DNA from: Streptomyces cadmiisoli
GTDB lineage: Bacteria; Actinomycetota; Actinomycetes; Streptomycetales; Streptomycetaceae
DNA: 64,000 nt
Assembly (NCBI RefSeq): GCF_003261055.1
Contig: NZ_CP030073.1
Location: 1,674,001-1,738,000 of the forward strand
Direction of reading: 5' to 3'
Shown: piece by piece, positions 1-7,985 of the stretch
How the letters are laid out: each line of letters opens with the position of its first letter
Position numbering within the stretch: the stretch's first letter is position 1
Notes under the pieces: model-generated
Told to the model about the DNA's origin: nothing
The model's database searches: none
Seen by the model: only the letters and a program-made list of their open reading frames with translations
Position numbers and translations under genes: made by a program

Positions 1-663
1 CTCGCCGCGCACCAGTTCCTCGTACAGCCGCCACACCTGCGGGGCGTCCTCGGCGTGCGTCCACTCCCGCACGTTGCGGCCGCGCAGATTGTTCTCGGAG
101 CCACCGAACATACGCAGCAGCGCGTCGTTGATCTCCAGGACGTTGCCGTCCAGGTCGGCGATGCCGATGCCTATGGCCGCGCCTTCGAACACCGCGCGGA
201 ACCGGGCCTCGCTGGCGTGCAGCGCCTGCGCCACCACGCCCTGGGCGCGCAGCGCGGCCTGGGCGATGGACTCCTGCTCGGCCAGCGTGCGTTCGCGCAG
301 TGCCTCGGCGAATCCGGCGGCCATGGCGTGCTGCAGCCGCGCCGACCGCGCCCGCAGATCCTCCTGGGGGCCGTCCTCGCCGCAGTAGAGCACCAGATAG
401 GCGTCGACGCAGTCCAGCGCCCGGCTGAGCGCCTCCGGGTCGGTGCAGTGCGCGCCGATCAGCGCGGCACCCACCGCCCGGCCCTCGGCCGCGTCGAAGG
501 TCCGGGCCCGCAGCGCCCCGCTCAACCGGCGGGCCAGCGGCAGCAGTTCCTCCTCGAACTCCGGCCGGGTCAGCGATGTCGAGGTCGCCGGGAAGACGGC
601 TCGGCTCCAGATCGTGGCGAACCGCCTCAGTCTGTCCTCCGGCCCGTCCGGCTCCGCGATCAC
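1..663 (-). CDS. PAS-domain signalling protein, N-terminal part (possible RmdA-like GGDEF/EAL protein)
   Basis: Reading the minus strand from the GTG at 663 gives an open frame to the window edge, so only about 220 N-terminal residues are present. The first 140 residues are an uncharacterised helical region. A PAS domain follows (motif EARFRAVFEGAAIGIGIADL, then a LEINDAL segment). The start overlaps the stop of the methyltransferase upstream by the GTGA arrangement, so the two are translationally coupled. In Streptomyces a PAS-GGDEF-EAL cyclic-di-GMP protein (RmdA) sits in a comparable place, as far as I recall. The catalytic domains would lie outside this window, so that identity is inference. 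It could equally be another PAS-linked regulator. Confidence 0.7.
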   Translation of the reverse strand, partial: MIAEPDGPEDRLRRFATIWSRAVFPATSTSLTRPEFEEELLPLARRLSGALRARTFDAAEGRAVGAALIGAHCTDPEALSRALDCVDAYLVLYCGEDGPQEDLRARSARLQHAMAAGFAEALRERTLAEQESIAQAALRAQGVVAQALHASEARFRAVFEGAAIGIGIADLDGNVLEINDALLRMFGGSENNLRGRNVREWTHAEDAPQVWRLYEELVRGE

Positions 664-1472
664 GCTGTACGCCCCACGCCCGCGAAACCTGAGAAGGCGT
701 AGGGATCCTCGTCCTCCGGTGCGGTGTCCGGCCGCCATACGGGCATCGGCACCAGTCCCGGTTCCACCATGTCGTACCCCTCGAAGAACCGCGCGATCTC
801 CTCGCGCGAACGCATGATCAGCGGGTTGCGGAGGTCCTTGTACACGTCCACCGCGCCGCCCGCCCGCTCGGGTGGCAACGGGATTCCCTCGTACGAGGCA
901 TGCGTCAGGACCAGCATGCTGCCGGGTGCGAGCGCCTCGCCCAGCCGGGCCACCGCCCCGTAGGGGTCGTCCGTGTCCTCCACGAAGTGAAGTATGGCAA
1001 CGAGGAGCAGCGCCACCGGCTGCTTCAGGTCGAGCAGGCGCTCCACCTGAGGGCTCGCCAGGATGTCCTGCGGCTTGCGGAGGTCGGCGGCGACGACGTC
1101 CGCGTGCTCGTTGCCCCGGAGCACGGCGTGGCTGTGCGCGACGGCCACCGGGTCGTGGTCGACGTACACCACGCGCGCGCCGGGGCTGGCCGACTGGGCC
1201 ACCTCGTGGACGTTGCCGAAGGTCGGGATGCCCGAACCGATGTCCAGGAACTGCGAGATGCCCTGCCCTGCCGCGTACGCCACGGCGCGGCGCATGAACG
1301 CCCGGTTCGCCTGCATGATCTTGGGGAGCCCCGGCATGAACTCCATCGCCCTGCGGGCCGCCTCCCGGTCGACCTCGAAGTTGTGCGAACCGCCCAGGTA
1401 GTAGTCGTAGATCCGCGCAACGCTCGGCAGCGAGATGTCGATGCTCCGTGGGGCCCAGGCGGGACGCTCCAT
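660..1472 (-). CDS. SAM-dependent methyltransferase, DUF574/Methyltransf_19 family
   Basis: A 270-residue protein with the DUF574 hallmarks: PSVARIYDYYLGGSHNFEVD near the N terminus, FLDIGSGIPT as the SAM-binding glycine motif, and VVYVDHDPVAVAHS as the acidic strand. These proteins are abundant in streptomycetes. They are predicted methyltransferases whose substrates are mostly unknown. I chose the ATG at 1472 because GGAGAG lies five bases upstream. The in-frame TTG at 1484 has no ribosome site. The 3' end overlaps the PAS gene by four bases, so the methyltransferase and the PAS regulator form an operon. Confidence 0.85.
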   Translation of the reverse strand: MERPAWAPRSIDISLPSVARIYDYYLGGSHNFEVDREAARRAMEFMPGLPKIMQANRAFMRRAVAYAAGQGISQFLDIGSGIPTFGNVHEVAQSASPGARVVYVDHDPVAVAHSHAVLRGNEHADVVAADLRKPQDILASPQVERLLDLKQPVALLLVAILHFVEDTDDPYGAVARLGEALAPGSMLVLTHASYEGIPLPPERAGGAVDVYKDLRNPLIMRSREEIARFFEGYDMVEPGLVPMPVWRPDTAPEDEDPYAFSGFAGVGRTA

Positions 1473-1696
1473 CCAGCTCTCCAAGACATAGGCGATCCGG
1501 TGTTCGAGCAGAGGCTACTGATCGCCCGCCAAACGGGCGAGCTGAAACGGAAATTGACCATCCGTTCCCGGTCACTGCCTCCGGCACGTGCCGGTTCGCG
1601 CCGTGCCGAGCCATGTCACGAAGGGTGTCCGGAGCGTCTCGCAGAGTTCCGGCGCACGGCACCGGGGTGGGTGGGTTTCTGAAGAAACACGACAAA

Positions 1697-1737
1697 GCGG
1701 CCCGCCTCCCGCATGGTGGGTTCGGGAGGCGGACCGC
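1697..1737. terminator. Stem-loop terminator behind the lipoprotein gene
   Basis: Two arms of 15 bases (1697-1711 and 1723-1737) pair with one mismatch around an 11-base loop. The core CCGCCTCCCG/CGGGAGGCGG is perfect. It lies 47 bases past the stop of the minus-strand lipoprotein gene. The 300 bases between the two minus-strand genes hold this hairpin and presumably the methyltransferase promoter, with no further gene. Confidence 0.75.
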
Positions 1738-1783
1738 GGGGCCGCGCGCTGTGGGACGGACCGGTGGGGTGGTCCTCCTGCCC

Positions 1784-2722
1784 CTACTTCGCGGGCGCGC
1801 CGACCGGTTTTCCGTCGGGCGAGACGGCGTACCAGGTACCGCCCACGCCCTGACCGTTGGTGTCGCCGGGCTTCTTGTCACCGGCGAAGGTGTAGATGGG
1901 CCAGCAGTCGACCGTCTGCTGCTTGACGCCGTCGGACCGGGTGAAGCTCATCAGGCCCTCCTTGTCGAGGCCCTTGGTGTCGTTGGCGCCGACGGGGGCG
2001 ACGACCGGCCACTTCTCCAGGCACTCGCCGTTGCAGGCCGACACCGGCTTCGGCCAGGCCTCGTCCTTCATGAAGCGGTAGACCGTGTGCCCGTTCTTGT
2101 CGACGACGATCTCGCCGAGCTTCGGGTCCTTGCGGGTGGACAGCCCGGGCAGGTCGGCGACTTCGGCCTTCTTGCCGTCGGGGGCCAGCGCGTACCAGGT
2201 GCCGCCCACGCCCTGGCCCTTGGTGTCACCGGGGTTGACGTCCTTCGCGAAGCGGTACGCCGGCCAGCCCGCGACCGTGAGCTGCTTGGTGCCGTCGGGG
2301 CGGGTGACCTCGCCGAGCAGCGCCGCGTCGATGCCCTCGCCGGCCTCGGCGTCGCCCGCGGGCACGGGCGGCCAAGCGGTCGCGCAGTCGCCTTCACAGG
2401 TGGACTTGGGCGGCTCGGCGGTGTCCTGGTCGAACCGGTAGAGAGTACGGCCGGCGCTGTCGATCAGCACCTTGCCCAGCTCCGCGTTGGCGGAGACGGC
2501 CAGCTTGCCCGCGGGAGCGGCCTGGGCCCCGGCCTGCTGGCCGTCGGCGGCCGCACCCGCGTCGGTGCCCAGTCCCGTACCTCCATAACCACCGGCCGCC
2601 GCGGAGGCGCCCACGTTCTGGCTGGCCGACTGGGTGCCGCTGTCCTGACCGCACGCCGTCGTCAGCGCCAGGACGGCCACGGCGCTCGCCACGAGTGAGG
2701 CGCTCCGCCAGGAGGTCTTCAT
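1784..2722 (-). CDS. Secreted lipoprotein with Lipoprotein_15 (PF03640) repeats
   Basis: A 312-residue lipoprotein. The signal peptide ends in the lipobox LTTAC, so Cys22 should be lipidated and the protein held on the outer face of the membrane. The mature part begins with a Gly/Ala/Gln-rich linker. It then carries repeated modules of the type G-x-TLYRF-x(n)-C-x-GDC-x-x-AWPP and GGTWYALAPDGK, typical of PF03640 repeats, with paired cysteines in each module. Function of the family is unknown; redox or cofactor binding has been guessed. The start at 2722 follows GGGGAG at good spacing; a longer frame upstream has no ribosome site. It resembles the S. coelicolor lipoprotein at the equivalent locus. 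Confidence 0.85.
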   Translation of the reverse strand: MKTSWRSASLVASAVAVLALTTACGQDSGTQSASQNVGASAAAGGYGGTGLGTDAGAAADGQQAGAQAAPAGKLAVSANAELGKVLIDSAGRTLYRFDQDTAEPPKSTCEGDCATAWPPVPAGDAEAGEGIDAALLGEVTRPDGTKQLTVAGWPAYRFAKDVNPGDTKGQGVGGTWYALAPDGKKAEVADLPGLSTRKDPKLGEIVVDKNGHTVYRFMKDEAWPKPVSACNGECLEKWPVVAPVGANDTKGLDKEGLMSFTRSDGVKQQTVDCWPIYTFAGDKKPGDTNGQGVGGTWYAVSPDGKPVGAPAK

Positions 2723-2978
2723 CGTCAACTCCCCATAATCGCAAGGGTGTTGCAGCGCCCTACTGCGCCGCCGCACGACAATGGGTACGAACGGGGGCGC
2801 CGGTTGTGTTCAACGGAATCGCAGATTTCTTTCCGGGACCTGTGAAATCGCCCCCGGGCCGCACGCGCGTCCGCCCCCGCCGACCCCGGCCGGCCGCCGA
2901 ATCAAACCCCCGGACGCCCTGATCCCTCCTTCGGGGGGTATCCCCCGTTCGGGCGCATGCGGCCGCCCGCGAGACCAC

Positions 2979-3578
2979 ATGATCTCGGTCGTGCATGGAT
3001 CCGAAACGAGCCATTCGTCCGTCGGTGTGCGGGTGTTGGCCCTGGTGACGTTGGCCTGGGTCCTCGTCGGCCCTGCGGCGGGTGTCGCGGCGGCCGACGC
3101 CTGCGCGTACGCCTCGACGGGCCCCGGCGGCACCGACGCGGTGGCCGTCGCGGGGAGCGGCACCTGGCCCACTTTCCCGGGCTGCCCGCCGCCCACCCCC
3201 ACTCCGACGCCCGAACCGCCACCACCGCCTCCTCCGCCGCCTCCTCCGCCACCGCCACCGCCACCGCCGAAGCCCACCCCGCCTCCGCCACCGGAGCCGC
3301 CACCACCACCGCCGCCGAAACCGGCGCCCGAGCCGCCTCCGCCGCCGGCGCCCAGGGCGGCGCCGCCCACCTCCGCGCCTCCGCCACCCGCTCCGCCGCC
3401 CGCACCGGCTCCGAAGCCGAAGCCGGCCCCTCGCCCCTCGGTGACGCCGGTGAGCTACCCGGAGTACCGCGCCGCGCCACGCAACCGGCCCGCACACCAA
3501 GGCCAGTCACCCGTCACCTACGTCCTGCTCATCACCGCGCCCGCGGTGATCGCCGTCGCCGCCCTGCGGCCGCGCTGA
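2979..3578 (+). CDS. Secreted proline-rich protein with C-terminal membrane anchor
   Basis: About 199 residues. A hydrophobic signal (VLALVTLAWVLVGPAAGVAA) is followed by a short Cys-containing segment. Then comes roughly 85 residues that are almost only Pro with Thr, Glu, Ala and Lys (PPPPPP and PKP runs). A basic patch and a C-terminal hydrophobic segment (TYVLLITAPAVIAVAAL) end in an arginine. This is the layout of a wall-spanning stalk anchored at the membrane. The start is uncertain: ATG 2979 or GTG 2991, and neither has a strong ribosome site. The DUF4239 gene begins 17 bases after its stop, which suggests co-transcription. No enzymatic domain is visible. Confidence 0.65.
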   Translation: MISVVHGSETSHSSVGVRVLALVTLAWVLVGPAAGVAAADACAYASTGPGGTDAVAVAGSGTWPTFPGCPPPTPTPTPEPPPPPPPPPPPPPPPPPPKPTPPPPPEPPPPPPPKPAPEPPPPPAPRAAPPTSAPPPPAPPPAPAPKPKPAPRPSVTPVSYPEYRAAPRNRPAHQGQSPVTYVLLITAPAVIAVAALRPR

Positions 3579-3594
3579 TCCCTGGAGGAACCCG

Positions 3595-4359
3595 TTGCCG
3601 GAATGGCTTGTTCTCACCCTCGCAATGCTGGCCGCCTGCACCGTGGTGGTCGTCATCACCCTCCTGCGCAACCGCACGGCGTCCGAGGACGAGGATCCCT
3701 CCGAGACACCCGACGTCATCGAGTACATGACCATGTGGATCGGCGTGGTCTACGCCATCGTCCTCGGCCTGGCCATCGCCGGCGTCTGGGAGGCCCGCAA
3801 TGTCGCCCAGGACCAGGTACGGGCGGAGGCGCAGGCGCTGCACGAGATCACGGAGCGGGTGCGGGTCTACCCCGCCGACGTCCGTGACCGGATCCGCGCC
3901 GATGTCAACGACTATGTCGGACACGTGGTGCACACCGAGTGGAAGGCGATGGCCGACACCGGCAAGGTCACCGATCGCGGCACCGAGCTGCTGAACCGTA
4001 TCCGCACGGACGTCACGGACTACGAGCCGCGCACGGACTTCCAGGCGCAGGCCTACCAGCCGCTCATCGACCAGGTGGCCGCGGCCGACCAGGCGCGCAC
4101 CGCGCGCGCGGACTCGACGGAGCCGACCATGCCGGGCGTCGTCTGGTTCGGCCTCGTGGTGGGGGCCGTGGTGACCGTCGGAATGGTCCTGGCCCTCCAG
4201 ATCCGGCGCACCCCGCGCGAGCTGATCCTCGCGGGCGTCTTCTCCGCGCTGATCGCCTTCCTGCTGTTCCTGATCTGGGACTTCGACTCGCCCTACGGCC
4301 GCGGCATCGCGGCGTCGGCCGAGCCGTTCATCAATCTGTTCCCCGACGCCAAGGGCTGA
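3595..4359 (+). CDS. DUF4239 (bestrophin-like) integral membrane protein
   Basis: A 254-residue protein starting at a TTG with GGAGGA six bases upstream. It has an N-terminal membrane segment (residues 3-22) and a second at about 48-66. A charged, helical extracytoplasmic or cytoplasmic region of about 100 residues follows, then two C-terminal membrane segments at about 180-201 and 210-228. This 2+2 topology and the motif VYAIVLGLAIAGVWEARN match the DUF4239 family, which is distantly related to bestrophin-like channels. Transport activity is unproven. It lies 17 bases behind the Pro-rich secreted protein, so the two probably form one transcript closed by the hairpin at 4376. Confidence 0.8.
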   Translation: MPEWLVLTLAMLAACTVVVVITLLRNRTASEDEDPSETPDVIEYMTMWIGVVYAIVLGLAIAGVWEARNVAQDQVRAEAQALHEITERVRVYPADVRDRIRADVNDYVGHVVHTEWKAMADTGKVTDRGTELLNRIRTDVTDYEPRTDFQAQAYQPLIDQVAAADQARTARADSTEPTMPGVVWFGLVVGAVVTVGMVLALQIRRTPRELILAGVFSALIAFLLFLIWDFDSPYGRGIAASAEPFINLFPDAKG

Positions 4360-4375
4360 CGCCGGCGTCACCTGT

Positions 4376-4420
4376 CGGGCCTTCGCCCCTGCATTCCATC
4401 GGAACGGGGGCGGAGGCCCG
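4376..4420. terminator. Bidirectional stem-loop between convergent genes
   Basis: Arms 4376-4389 (CGGGCCTTCGCCCC) and 4407-4420 pair over 14 bases with one G-T wobble and a 17-base loop. The hairpin sits between the converging DUF4239 and Gly/Asn-rich genes and could serve both. Confidence 0.75.
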
Positions 4421-4469
4421 GCGCGTGTCCTGTGCCCGGGTACGCCGTGGGAGACAGGGCCCGGATCCG

Positions 4470-5381
4470 CTACTCGGAGCGGCGGCGCACCCAGAACAGC
4501 CCGCCGCCGACGACGGCCGTCGCCACCAGGCCGCCGCCGATCGCCATGTCGGTGGGTGTCGCCCCGGTGGTGCTGCTGCCGCCGATGCCGCCCCGTACGC
4601 CGCCGAGGACGGTGAGCGCGGCGGGGCGCGTCAGAGTGCGGCCGGAGCAGTCGATGGTGATGTCGTACGACCCGGGCCGGGCGTTGGGGCTGATGTTCAC
4701 GATGCCCCTGGACGAGCCGTTGACCCCGCCGATCGCCCCGAGCCTGGTCGAGGGGAAGACGGACGACCTCATGGTGCCGCCGTTGGGGCAGCCGTCGATC
4801 GTGACGCTCATACGGCCCCCGCGGGCGATGGCACGGGGCAGAGCGTTGATGTTGCTCGGAAAGAAGCGGCCGGGTCCGAAGCCGTTGCCGTTCCCCCCGA
4901 ATCCGTTTCCGTTGCCGCCGAATCCGTTTCCGCCGAATCCGTTGCCGTTGCCCCCGAATCCGTTCCCGTTCCCGTTCCCGTTCCCGATCCCGTTTCCGTT
5001 GCCGCCGATCCCGTTTCCGCCGATGCCGTTTCCGTTGCCGATCCCGTTCCCGCCGATGCCGTTCCCGCCGATGCCCCCGATCCCGCCGTTTCCGGTGCCG
5101 TCGAGTCCGCCCAGGTTGTTGCCGCCGATCCCGCCTCCGTTGCCACCGATGCCCCCGTTGCCGACATTCCCGTTCCCGCCGATTCCGTTTCCGGTGCCGT
5201 CGTTCCCGTTGCCCGGCACTCCATTGGCGGGGTTGCCGGGGTTGCCGGGGTTGCCGTTGTTGTTGCCGACGCCGTTGCCGTTGCCGGCGTTCGGGTCCTC
5301 CTGGGCGAGGGCGAGGGGAGCGGTCAGCCCGAGCGCTGCCACGGCGGCCGCAGAGGCTGCCAGAGCACGAAGAGTACGCAT
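4470..5381 (-). CDS. Secreted Gly/Asn-repeat surface protein with C-terminal membrane anchor
   Basis: A 303-residue exported protein. The signal peptide ends ALAQED. Residues from about 30 to 175 are a low-complexity array of GGNG, GNGNG and GGNGIG units. The rest is a folded-looking domain containing MSVTIDGCPNGGTM and a second Cys (TIDCSGRTL). The C terminus has a hydrophobic segment and an RRRSE tail, as in wall-anchored proteins, but no recognisable LPxTG or LAxTG box. The start at 5381 follows GAGGAACAC. It is divergent from the class F sortase gene 340 bases away, which makes it a candidate sortase partner (inference). Confidence 0.75.
   Translation of the reverse strand: MRTLRALAASAAAVAALGLTAPLALAQEDPNAGNGNGVGNNNGNPGNPGNPANGVPGNGNDGTGNGIGGNGNVGNGGIGGNGGGIGGNNLGGLDGTGNGGIGGIGGNGIGGNGIGNGNGIGGNGIGGNGNGIGNGNGNGNGFGGNGNGFGGNGFGGNGNGFGGNGNGFGPGRFFPSNINALPRAIARGGRMSVTIDGCPNGGTMRSSVFPSTRLGAIGGVNGSSRGIVNISPNARPGSYDITIDCSGRTLTRPAALTVLGGVRGGIGGSSTTGATPTDMAIGGGLVATAVVGGGLFWVRRRSE
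4870..5290 (-). repeat. Degenerate 9/12/15-bp in-frame tandem repeat coding for Gly/Asn units
   Basis: The plus strand shows repeated units such as CCGAATCCGTTTCCGTTG and CCGATCCCGTTTCCG across about 420 bases, always in multiples of three. On the coding strand they give GGNG(F/I/N)GGN repeats. Such arrays can expand or contract by slippage without breaking the frame. The spacing is too short and variable for a CRISPR array. Confidence 0.85.
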
Positions 5382-5718
5382 GTGTTCCTCCGCGGAAGAC
5401 GCCGCCCGGAGCCTGTCCCCGGTCGATCGGCGAGTGAGCGCCTCCCGCAACGACCCTCAGATGCCCGGCACGCGTCCGCATTTCGGGAATGGTCCGTCCT
5501 GGTGAGAGGACACGCCGAGCGACAATCGCACAATCCGATATTGCCGCAGGTCACATACCGTCAGAAAATTCCTGCTCACGGCGACTCGGATGGCGCACCC
5601 GAAACCCGTGCGGGCCACCCGTTCGTCTCCGCCCCCGTCGCCGGTGGCCTCCGCGGGACTTAGCGTTCTCCTATGCGCGAAGTGACGCGGCGACGGCCGC
5701 GTCGAGAGGGGAAGACCA

Positions 5719-6381
5719 ATGTACTTTTCCGAGCCGGACGAAGAGGAGGTGCAGCGGAAGAAGCGTGCCCCGTGGGGCGTGATAGCGCTTGTTCTGCTGA
5801 CCGGTCTCGCACTCATCCGGAATGGTTCGGGGGAGTTCGACGCCGGACCGCCGCAGCCCGCGTCGGCCGCCGCGGCGGACACCCGCACCGCCCCGGGCAC
5901 GTCCCCGAACGCCCCGCAAGCGCTGCCCTTCTCCACACCCGGGCGGGTCAGGATTCCCGCCATCCAGGTCGACGCGCCCATGACACCCGTCGGCCTGGAC
6001 GCGCAGGGCTGGGTCGACGCGCCGCCGCCGGAGACCCCGAACCTCGCGGGCTGGTTCACCGGTGCCGTCACCCCGGGCGAGAAGGGCACCGCCGTGGTGG
6101 TCGGCCATGTGGACAACTCGAAGGGTCCCGCCGTGTTCTACGGCCTCGGCGCGCTGAAGCAGCGCAACCGGGTCGAGATCACCCGGCAGGACGGGAAGAC
6201 CGCCGTGTTCGAGGTCTACAGCGTCGAGGTGTTCAACAAGGACGACTTCCCGGGCGACCGGGTCTACGGCTCCAAGGGCACGCCCGAACTGCGGGTCATC
6301 ACCTGCGGCGGCGGCTTCACCCAGCAGAACGGCTACGACGGGAACGTCGTCGCGTTCGCCCGCATGGTCGAGGTCCGCTGA
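5719..6381 (+). CDS. Class F sortase
   Basis: A 220-residue membrane-anchored transpeptidase with one N-terminal membrane segment (GVIALVLLTGLALI), an Ala/Pro-rich linker and a sortase domain from about residue 80. The catalytic His lies in VVVGHVDNSKGP and the catalytic Cys in LRVITCGGGF, both typical of class F. The arginine expected a dozen residues after the Cys is not obvious: the segment reads NGYDGNVVAFARM, so Asp stands where Arg is usual, and the Arg of FAR would have to serve. The ATG is preceded by GAGGGGAAG. A repeat-rich anchored protein is divergent from it; no classic sorting signal is seen nearby. Confidence 0.85.
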   Translation: MYFSEPDEEEVQRKKRAPWGVIALVLLTGLALIRNGSGEFDAGPPQPASAAAADTRTAPGTSPNAPQALPFSTPGRVRIPAIQVDAPMTPVGLDAQGWVDAPPPETPNLAGWFTGAVTPGEKGTAVVVGHVDNSKGPAVFYGLGALKQRNRVEITRQDGKTAVFEVYSVEVFNKDDFPGDRVYGSKGTPELRVITCGGGFTQQNGYDGNVVAFARMVEVR

Positions 6382-6409
6382 GCGGCCCGGACCGTGCGGG
6401 CGGCCGGGA

Positions 6410-7240
6410 TCACACCTGGTGGCGACGGGGCACGGTGATGTGGTAGCCGTCGTCCAGCAGCTGCGGCAGATAGTCGCGCAGTGCCCGCACGCTCTGCGAG
6501 CGGTCTCCCCCGGCGTCGTGCGAGAGCACCACGACACCGGGCCCGGCGCCGTTCTCCACCTGGTCGACGATGGTGCGGGTGCCCGGTTCGGTCCAGTCGA
6601 GCGTGTCGACGGTCCAGGCGAGCGGCTCCATGCCCAGCTCGGCGCCCAGCTGGAAGGCCGACCGGTTCCAGGCGCCGTAGGGGGCGCGGAACCAGCGGGG
6701 GCGCTCGCCGTACGTCTCCTCGATCACGTCGCTGGTGCGTTCCATCTCGGAGCGGATGCGTCCACGGCTCAGCTCGGTCAGCAGCGGGTGGGACCAGGTG
6801 TGGTTGCCGACGACGTGGCCCTCCTCGGCCATCTCCGCGAGCAGGTCCTTGTTGTCGACGACCATCTCGCCGCACACGAAGAACATGGCGCGGACGTCGT
6901 ACGCGCGCAGCGTGCTCAGGATGTCGGGGGTGTAGCGCCGGTCGGGTCCGTCGTCGAAGGTCAGCACCATGGTGCGGCCGACGCCCGTCATGCGCAGGAC
7001 CGGCTCGCGGCGTACGAGGGTCCTGGAGGCGTTCGGCCCGCCGTGTCCCACGAGGGGCTGGAGGCGGTAGGTGGAGGGCTTGAGCGGGCGGCGTGCCGGG
7101 GCTCCCGCGGCGGGGGCCGCGGGAGCGGCCGGGTCGCCGCCCGCGCCCAGTCCGAGGAGACCGGCGGCGCCGGCCGCGCCCAGAGCGGCGACGCCCCCGA
7201 GCAACGCCCGCCGGCGCGTGAGCAACTGATCCTTCTTCAT
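6410..7240 (-). CDS. Tat-exported polysaccharide deacetylase (CE4, NodB domain)
   Basis: A 276-residue protein with a twin-arginine signal (TRRRALLGGVAALGAAGAAG) and a NodB homology domain from about residue 88. The CE4 motifs are all visible: TFDDGPD (catalytic base and metal Asp), NHTWSHP (metal His pair), RAPYG (active-site groove), DTLDW and LSHDAGG (catalytic His). It should remove N-acetyl groups from peptidoglycan or another extracellular polysaccharide; the substrate cannot be read from sequence. It converges on the sortase gene with 28 bases between the stops. Confidence 0.9.
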   Translation of the reverse strand: MKKDQLLTRRRALLGGVAALGAAGAAGLLGLGAGGDPAAPAAPAAGAPARRPLKPSTYRLQPLVGHGGPNASRTLVRREPVLRMTGVGRTMVLTFDDGPDRRYTPDILSTLRAYDVRAMFFVCGEMVVDNKDLLAEMAEEGHVVGNHTWSHPLLTELSRGRIRSEMERTSDVIEETYGERPRWFRAPYGAWNRSAFQLGAELGMEPLAWTVDTLDWTEPGTRTIVDQVENGAGPGVVVLSHDAGGDRSQSVRALRDYLPQLLDDGYHITVPRRHQV

Positions 7241-7440
7241 GTGTCATCAGTCGCCCGGCATCCGCCCGGCGCACTTCAGCAACACCGCAGCAGCGGCAGG
7301 AAAACACCCGTGCGGCCCAGGGCGGAACGGTCGGCGTCGGGGCCGTCAGGGGCGGCGGACGGCCGGGGAGTCGAGCCGGAGGAGGACGGGTGCCCGCCCG
7401 ACGCCCGGAAGCGGAGGTTCCGATAGCCTCGGGAGATGTG

Positions 7441-7899
7441 ATGGAAAAGCACCCGCAACGGTTCGAGCGCGGCACGGACGGTCCCAAGGTCATCCTGGTC
7501 GGCGCGGACGGCTCCGACAGCTCGATGCGGGCCGTTGCCTACGCGGCCGGCCTGGCCCGCAGGCAGAACGCGCTGCTCGCCGTCGTGTACGTCCAGCCGG
7601 TGATGGCGGCGGGTGCGGCGTTCGGGGCGCCGGTCGCGGCGACCACCCGCGAGATCGCCGACGAGCTGGTGGCGGAGATCCGCGAGGCGACCGAGCGGCT
7701 GAAGGGGATATTCGAGCTGCGCTGGGAGTTCCGCACCTTCCACGGCGATCCCTACAACGGTCTGGTGAAGGCGGCGGACGAGCTGAAGGCGGACGCGGTC
7801 GTCGTGGGCGCCTCCGAACAGGCCGGTCATCGCATCGTGGGCTCCGTGGCGGTGCGGCTGGTGAAGGTGGGCCGCTGGCCGGTGACCGTGGTGCCGTAG
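7441..7899 (+). CDS. Universal stress protein (UspA family)
   Basis: About 152 residues forming one Usp domain. The N-terminal VILVGADGSDSSMRAV strand-loop and the C-terminal VVVGASEQAGHRIVGSVAVRLVK-type segment match the ATP-binding class. The usual G-x2-G-x9-G(S/T) motif is partly altered here (GASEQAGHR...GSVA). I start at the ATG at 7441 because GGGAG lies six bases upstream; the GTG three bases earlier is possible. It stands in front of the amino-acid permease, with 86 bases between them. Confidence 0.85.
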   Translation: MEKHPQRFERGTDGPKVILVGADGSDSSMRAVAYAAGLARRQNALLAVVYVQPVMAAGAAFGAPVAATTREIADELVAEIREATERLKGIFELRWEFRTFHGDPYNGLVKAADELKADAVVVGASEQAGHRIVGSVAVRLVKVGRWPVTVVP

Positions 7900-7985
7900 C
7901 CATGCGTGGCGTCTTCCTTCGCGAGCGCGGCTGAGTCATCATGATCCGCCGTCAGCCGTTTGCCGATCGCGAAGAGGTGAGACGC

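Noticed and set aside
4870..5290. CRISPR-like array
   Set aside because: Repeat units are short, variable, multiples of three and in frame with a secreted protein; there are no unique spacers or cas genes.
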